Shown: positions 10,131-10,735 of the stretch, one piece after another | Layout: every line of letters starts with the position of its first letter | How positions within the stretch are numbered: the first letter of the stretch is position 1 | NCBI GenBank assembly: GCA_036381125.1 | Contig: DASVDK010000165.1 | Span: forward strand, 1-10,735 | DNA from: DASVDK01 sp036381125 [NCBI: Thermodesulfobacteriota bacterium] | GTDB lineage: Bacteria; DASVDK01 | DNA: 10,735 nucleotides | Reading direction: 5' to 3' | Notes under the pieces: generated by a model | Databases searched by the model: none | The model's input: only the letters and a program-made list of their open reading frames with translations | Told to the model about the DNA's origin: nothing | Made by a program: the position numbers and the translations under genes

Positions 10131-10160
10131 CGCCGGGTGTTCCACGTGGAACACCCGGCG
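10131..10160. promoter_or_regulatory. parS centromere site inside a 30-bp perfect palindrome
   Basis: The core TGTTCCACGTGGAACA (10138-10153) matches the 16-bp bacterial parS consensus TGTTNCACGTGNAACA, the ParB loading site for chromosome segregation. The palindrome continues perfectly through GC arms CGCCGGG (10131-10137) and CCCGGCG (10154-10160). It lies in the 62-nt yidC-rsmG gap, so transcripts across it would also carry a strong hairpin. No second copy was seen in the window. ParA and ParB genes are expected just beyond rsmG. Confidence 0.93.
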
Positions 10161-10175
10161 TCGTGGGTGGGCCTC

Positions 10176-10180
10176 GGAGG
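10176..10180 (+). promoter_or_regulatory. rsmG ribosome binding site
   Basis: GGAGG lies 5 nt upstream of the ATG at 10186. It fixes the rsmG start ahead of a proline-rich N-terminal extension that sequence conservation alone would not define. Confidence 0.75.
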
Positions 10181-10185
10181 GGCGC

Positions 10186-10735
10186 ATGCCGAATCGGAAA
10201 GCGCCTCCACGCTCCGCTCCCCCGCCCGATCCCGCCGTCGTCTCCACGAGCCTGCGCGAATCGGCCGCCGCGCTCGGCGTCCGGCTCGACCCCGAGACGG
10301 CCGACCGGCTGGTCGCCTTCGGGCGTGAGCTGCTGCGCTGGAACGCGCGAGTCGACCTCGTGGCCCCTACCGACCTCGCCACGTTCGCCAGTCGTCACCT
10401 GCTCGACGCGCTGGCGCTCCTGCCGCTGCTGCGCGACCTGGGCGTTCGTCGCCTGATCGACCTCGGCTCGGGGGCCGGCCTTCCCGGGCTCGTGCTGGCG
10501 CTCGTGGAGCCGGGGTTGACCGTCGAGTCGCTGGAGCCGCGCGGCCGCCGGGCGGCCTTCCAGCGCCATGTCAGCCGTCTCCTCGGGCTCGGCGGCGTGC
10601 GGGTCACCGAGAGGCGCGTCGAGCCGGGCAGGCTCCCGCCGGTGCCGCCGGCGGATGCGGTGGTGGCGCGCGCCGTCGCACCGCTCCCCGACCTCCTCGC
10701 GCTGGCCGCCCCGCTCGCGCGGCCGGGCGGCGTCG
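10186..10735 (+). CDS. rsmG: 16S rRNA (guanine-527-N7)-methyltransferase RsmG (cut by window edge)
   Basis: RsmG (GidB) methylates N7 of G527 in 16S rRNA using S-adenosylmethionine; loss of it gives low-level streptomycin resistance in several bacteria. The first 183 residues are visible, of about 205-220 expected. They include RWNARVDLVAPTD (51-63), SRHLLDALALLPLL (69-82), the SAM-binding IDLGSGAGLPG (91-101), ESLEPRGRRAAFQRHV (114-129) and VVARAVAPLPDLLALAAPLA (159-178). The ATG at 10186 has a strong ribosome site 5 nt upstream. It gives a 20-residue Pro/Arg-rich N-terminal extension before the conserved fold. The gene follows yidC directly, with parS in between, and no jag, mnmE or mnmG. 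It is open to the right edge, where the last codon is incomplete. Confidence 0.95.
   Translation, partial: MPNRKAPPRSAPPPDPAVVSTSLRESAAALGVRLDPETADRLVAFGRELLRWNARVDLVAPTDLATFASRHLLDALALLPLLRDLGVRRLIDLGSGAGLPGLVLALVEPGLTVESLEPRGRRAAFQRHVSRLLGLGGVRVTERRVEPGRLPPVPPADAVVARAVAPLPDLLALAAPLARPGGV

Noticed and set aside
8417-10210. 597-codon minus-strand open frame opposite yidC
   Set aside because: It is a shadow of yidC: rich in Arg, His and Asp, with no family motif, while yidC is fully conserved on the other strand.

Overview
The window is a bacterial chromosome-origin neighbourhood from a very GC-rich organism (about 70% G+C by eye). All ten genes are conserved housekeeping genes, and I see no mobile element, CRISPR array, rRNA or tRNA. 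GyrB is the long Gram-negative form with the C-terminal insert. YidC has the large periplasmic domain found in diderm bacteria. The DnaA C-terminus resembles deltaproteobacterial and related lineages. I would guess a high-GC deltaproteobacterium-like or Methylomirabilota/Rokubacteria-like bacterium, but the sequence does not settle the phylum.

Layout. The left block reads leftward on the minus strand, from dnaA (7276-5957) through dnaN (5592-4447), recF (4358-3210) and gyrB (3045-607) to gyrA (from 509, cut by the left edge). The right block reads rightward: rpmH (7559-7711), rnpA (7779-8165), yidD (8162-8398), yidC (8438-10123) and rsmG (from 10186, cut by the right edge). The blocks diverge at a 282-nt dnaA-rpmH spacer that carries a promoter for each direction and a cluster of DnaA boxes.

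Origin architecture. DnaA boxes occur on both sides of dnaA. Upstream (7302-7345) lie one perfect TTATCCACA and three variants, two of which form a tight head-to-head palindrome. The 364-nt dnaA-dnaN spacer holds TTGTCCACA-type boxes (5710-5811) next to an A/T-rich stretch (5671-5707), within a set of nested inverted repeats. This looks like a bipartite oriC of the Bacillus type. A perfect parS core, TGTTCCACGTGGAACA, sits in the yidC-rsmG gap and is extended by GC arms into a 30-bp perfect palindrome. It implies that ParA/ParB genes lie just beyond the right edge.

Function. The left block supplies initiation (DnaA), the sliding clamp (DnaN), gap repair (RecF) and supercoiling (GyrB/GyrA). 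The right block links a ribosomal protein (L34), RNase P protein, membrane-protein insertion (YidD, YidC) and 16S rRNA methylation (RsmG). The jag/khpB, mnmE and mnmG genes that often separate yidC from rsmG are absent here. I found no convincing undescribed multi-gene system. The interest lies in the origin and parS architecture and in a few residue-level oddities, such as a histidine in GyrB at the coumarin-binding arginine position.
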